From positions 72,109,001-72,173,000 of the forward strand of contig NC_133159.1 of NCBI RefSeq assembly GCF_040802235.1: a stretch of 64,000 nucleotides of DNA, read 5' to 3'. Each line of letters starts with the position of its first letter. The first letter of the stretch is position 1. Both the position numbers and the translations under genes were made by a program. Under the pieces are notes generated by a model, which worked only from the letters and a program-made list of their open reading frames with translations, was not told the origin of the DNA and searched no databases. This document shows positions 61,501 through 64,000 of this stretch, piece by piece. Source of the stretch: Manis javanica. Its lineage: Eukaryota > Chordata > Mammalia > Pholidota > Manidae.

Positions 61501-63088
61501 GTAAAAGGTGTTAACTACCAATATTCATTGAACCATTGACCATAGACACAATAGAAATTAAAATCAAATGACATATTGTAGCAGACAAAGTTTCTCCTAC
61601 TTATCATCACATAATGGTAACTGCTGCACTTGCTTTAAACTCTTCCTTGATGGCTCTCTTCTAAATTCATTTTTGCATCTCTGGTGAGTGGATTTTAGAG
61701 TATCAATATAAGGATGAGAAACTTCCAAGAACAACAGATAACTCCACCTTCATGGTCACTGATTCTGAAATGAGGCATTTAAGTTTTGTCTTGCATAAAA
61801 ATTATAGAAGATGCGGTGGAGGGGGCTCTTCTCTATCTTTTCTTATGCTGCCAACTTTGGTGGTTCCTACAGATGCTACTGTCTGCCAACCCAAAGGCTA
61901 ACCCTAGAAAGGGTTAATTTTTAACATGAATGTGACATGCTCCAAGCACAAAGTGCAATAAACAAGGGACATAGTTGGGAGGGATGGGTAAGTTGAGGAT
62001 TAATAAGGCTATATAGAAGGATATATACCTTTGTAATATGAACCCTTGACATCAAAAGCTGTCACCTTCTAAGAGTATTTGGTTCTTGATGATATTACAA
62101 TGACTTCTGCCATATTTTATCAAAATGATTAAGAATTGGAATGAAAATACTGCATCTCCAACACACTGAAATGATGAAATGAAATCAGACATCAGAGTTT
62201 GATGAAATAAAGAACTTACCATCTGATACTTTGTGTTCACAGGTAAGCAAATCTTTGCAGATTCGTGCTGGGTTATCCCGTGTGCCAAGAGGATTCTTAA
62301 TGCTGTGCAGTAAATTGCTTAGGTAGTTCAAGGTTTTGAATATCTCTGCACTGTAGTCAATTAAAGTAACTTCAGTATTCTGATAGCTCTGCCAAGTCAT
62401 CATAGAAATCATATTAACAAAAAAGCATTAAGTAGTCATCACTAGTATGCAACCCTAATGATGAATATGGATCATGGCAGAAGAAAAATGTATTCCTGTG
62501 CAATGAGTGGGAGTAGGATGTAAAGACAGTTTGTATTTAAATATAGGCATATGAATATGTTTTATTAATCTTGATTCCAAATAAGCAATTAAATTCACAC
62601 TTAAAAGTCTAGTTTTCAAGCTTACATAAAACTTAACTGTTACTATTCTACTGTATAATGTTTTTTAAAAATTATATATTGAATAATTAGAGTTTAAATA
62701 GGAAAAATGAGTAGGGATGATAGATCCCATTTTAAGAAATAGTTAATTTCATTTAACTATTTTTTAATAGTACCTAACTCCTTATTTTAAAAATCCCTAA
62801 ACAATATTATATTTTTGTTTTAAATGTTTTCTTTAAAAGATATCCTATGCATATATTTCTGTTTCTTACAATTGCTTACTTTGTCCTTAAACAATGGTTT
62901 CATTATTTTCAATCTGTTTTAAATATAATCTTTGAGATAAAGCCACATTTTGCCCTCTGAAAAAGATTTCTGCTTAATTTGTATATTGAGAGTGCCAATG
63001 TAAATAAAGTCAGATATATTACCTCCATCTGTAGAGCTGTATGTGATTCAATCAAGGCTTGAATAGCAGCATTGATATCCATTTGTTT
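52443..63088 (-). CDS. COL24A1: COL24A1 gene, last five coding exons (C-terminal propeptide)
   Basis: Collagen alpha-1(XXIV), a secreted fibrillar collagen related to COL27A1 and reported mainly in developing bone. The visible exons join in one frame: 63088-63023, 62388-62220, 56423-56314, 55773-55558 and 52589-52443 (235 codons plus stop). They encode a linker and the fibrillar-collagen C-terminal domain (COLFI/NC1), which drives chain selection and trimer formation. Signature parts are [56 protein letters not shown] and the C-terminal SSSVCFL. Eight cysteines are present, the number I recall for human COL24A1. No Gly-X-Y exon falls inside the window; the triple-helix exons lie to the right. 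No stop or frameshift. The assignment to COL24A1 rather than another fibrillar collagen rests on recalled sequence and on its position next to ZNHIT6. Confidence 0.96.
52700..52765 (+). mobile_element. MIR 3' fragment
   Basis: GTGCCTGGAACAATGTCCGT and AGTAAGTGCTTATTAAATGG. Confidence 0.6.
52893..52976 (+). repeat. 84-bp direct repeat, copy B (COL24A1 last intron)
   Basis: Second copy, same orientation, 1,011 bp to the right of copy A and about 300 bp upstream of the last exon in the gene's direction. I see no poly(A) tail and no clear target-site duplication around it. Confidence 0.95.
54110..54345 (+). mobile_element. MIR
   Basis: GGTATGGGCTTTGGAGTTAT, GAGCAAGTTACTTAACCAGT, CTGATATAATTAATTAAAAT. 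Confidence 0.8.
54785..55015 (+). mobile_element. hAT-Charlie-type element, opposite orientation
   Basis: Reads in the opposite direction to the two copies above: AGGGATAGCAAACTCTTCTG, AAAGGGCCTAGATAGTA, TGGCTGTGTTACAATAACAT, TTATTTACAAAGAAGA, GGGCTGGATTTGGTCA. In the COL24A1 last intron. Confidence 0.8.
55558..55773 (-). CDS. COL24A1: COL24A1 exon, COLFI core
   Basis: 216 bp, phase 0 at both ends, acceptor ATTAG, donor GTAAGG. Codes for [20 protein letters not shown] through LLDDCK, with two domain cysteines (IHC and DDC) and the conserved [10 protein letters not shown] segment. Confidence 0.96.
56314..56423 (-). CDS. COL24A1: COL24A1 exon, COLFI core
   Basis: 110 bp, acceptor AACAG, donor GTATGC. 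Codes for [20 protein letters not shown] then [17 protein letters not shown]. The YWIDPN motif, in the calcium-binding loop of fibrillar propeptides, is intact, and three cysteines are present. Confidence 0.96.
56640..56775 (-). mobile_element. MIR fragment
   Basis: Reverse MIR: TTCTACAGATGAGATGAGCT and TGTCCAAAGTTACATAGTTA. Confidence 0.6.
57438..57598 (+). mobile_element. MER5A (hAT-Charlie)
   Basis: 161 bp with terminal inverted repeats CAGTGGTTTTCAAAC and GGAGAACCACTG and the typical interior TCTGGGTCCCACCCCCAGAG. The flanking octamers are only weakly alike. It lies in COL24A1 intron sequence. Confidence 0.85.
59940..60960 (+). mobile_element. L2 LINE, longest copy in the window
   Basis: About 1 kb with CTGAACTTCTGATCTGTTCT, AGTCATCCTTTGTCATTCTA, CTTCCCCTGCTACCAACTCT, TAGGGTAAAATTTTTAAAAT and TGCTCAAATGTCGCTTTCTA in L2 order. 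In the COL24A1 intron 56,424-62,219. Confidence 0.75.
61290..61400. repeat. (TA)n and (TG)n simple repeats with a TTTATCTATAAACCTTC duplication
   Basis: AT alternations, then two copies of a CTATAAACCTTC unit, then TG-rich simple sequence. In a COL24A1 intron. Confidence 0.8.
62220..62388 (-). CDS. COL24A1: COL24A1 exon, start of COLFI domain
   Basis: 169 bp, acceptor TTGGCAG, donor GTAAGT. It begins [13 protein letters not shown] and includes [20 protein letters not shown] followed by CEHKVSD. It carries the first two domain cysteines and ends in one base of the Gly codon completed by the next exon. The preceding intron bases happen to stay open in this frame, so a naive open reading frame runs past the acceptor. 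Confidence 0.95.
63023..63088 (-). CDS. COL24A1: COL24A1 exon, linker before COLFI domain
   Basis: 66 bp, phase 0 at both ends, acceptor ACATAG, donor GTAATA. Codes for [20 protein letters not shown] followed by ME. It has no Gly-X-Y triplets, so it belongs to the non-helical region just after the triple helix. The regular spacing of aliphatic residues suggests a short helix or coiled coil, as in other fibrillar propeptide stalks. Confidence 0.93.
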
Positions 63089-64000
63089 CTATGTAAAACA
63101 AAACCATTTGACATCAGCAATATGATCAACACTGAGTGCTCTAAAGTCAAAGCTATAAATTCTGAAAGCACGGCTGTTAAAGTATATGAAACTTATTATC
63201 TGAACGGGGTTTGTAACTCTTATGATTAGACAGATCTTGCAAATATTGCCTGGCTGTCTTGAAAGGACAATATGCTGCCTTCATCTGAATCTCAAAAATC
63301 TCTTAATTAAAACAGGACCGAAGTCTAGAGTTTTCAAATGAAAAACTATTTGTCTCTGCTGTATGGACACACACAGAAGTTACTCAAATGGGTGAAAAAT
63401 GAAATATGATCCTCTCAGCTAATAAATTGTAGAGTGAAAAATAAATAACTGTAGTAATTTTCAACAGCTACATTCCTGGAATGAAAATGGAATAAAATAC
63501 TACTGTCCTGAGGTAGTTACCACAGTAGTTTAATCTGATACTTCTGCGGTCTTAAAAACAATTTTTGAAGTTGAAAAATGTACCCTTAGTCCCAAAAGAA
63601 ATAATACAGCATGAATCCAATCTCCTCCTGTATTTAATAAAAGATATTTTTAGAGGAAGTTTCAGCATAACCATTAATAAGTCTTTTTGTATTTATTTTT
63701 TAAAAAGCTTGGAAACTAAGAAACATGAGTTGGGAGAAAATCTATGAAACGGCATCTGTGTAAGCAAATCAAGAAGTCTAATTTCTTTCGTGATAATTAT
63801 ACTGCTAAGATATCTTTTTACTTGGTGGTACATACAATAGAAACTGTTTTCAACAGTTCTCTCATAACTCATGGTTGATAATTTAAAAAACTACCTAAAA
63901 TGATGGGACAACCAATAAAATGCACTTTTCACTGTCTCAACATGTGGTTTTCATATTGGAAAATAATTGGACCCATTCTGCATAATACACACACATACAC
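63089..64000. other. COL24A1 intron (partial) at right edge
   Basis: AT-rich; no Gly-X-Y coding exon and no recognised repeat. Confidence 0.65.

Larger units (their letters stand above)
52590..62219. other. COL24A1 last introns
   Basis: Intron 52,590-55,557 holds the 84-bp copy B, a MIR and a hAT element. Intron 55,774-56,313 (540 bp) shows nothing sure. Intron 56,424-62,219 holds a MIR, MER5A, an L2, simple repeats and a pyrimidine-rich stretch at 58,000-59,940 of unclear origin. Confidence 0.75.

Overview
This window is vertebrate, almost certainly placental-mammal, nuclear DNA. It has short exons with GT-AG splice sites, AT-rich introns, one CpG-rich promoter, and many old mammalian repeats (MIR, L2, hAT/Charlie, Tigger1, L1). 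Two genes are recognised by protein similarity recalled from known families, and both are on the minus strand. I see no Alu, carnivore tRNA-Lys SINE, ruminant SINE or equine ERE, and the one near-complete L1 is not a primate subfamily. I therefore suggest a non-primate placental, perhaps a SINE-poor laurasiatherian lineage. That assignment is weak and no species is claimed.

Layout, left to right. (1) 1-45,192 is ZNHIT6 (BCD1), a box C/D snoRNP assembly factor. Eight coding exons are present (8 to 1 in window order), giving 418 complete codons plus two bases, all in frame. The last roughly 50 codons of the family protein lie beyond the left edge. Intron 5 is 26.6 kb and holds a near-complete L1 (13,331-19,128, antisense to the gene), a complete-ended Tigger1 (28,785-31,049), MER20 copies and many LINE fragments. 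(2) About 44,950-45,520 is the ZNHIT6 CpG-rich promoter and exon 1. (3) About 45.5-51.1 kb is intergenic and mostly decayed LINE sequence. (4) About 51,120-63,088 is the 3' end of COL24A1 (collagen XXIV): the last five coding exons, encoding the C-terminal propeptide (COLFI/NC1), a 1.3-kb 3' UTR and a convincing poly(A) site.

The two genes are in tandem, COL24A1 upstream of ZNHIT6, matching the human 1p22 order as I remember it. They do not form a functional unit.

I found no undescribed system. The observations most worth a second look are a perfect 84-bp direct repeat, 1,011 bp apart, linking the COL24A1 3' UTR and last intron; an array of 11 SUMO-consensus motifs in the acidic N-terminus of ZNHIT6; a G-quadruplex motif grown inside a MER20 copy; and a nested transposon stack at 24.4-25.2 kb.
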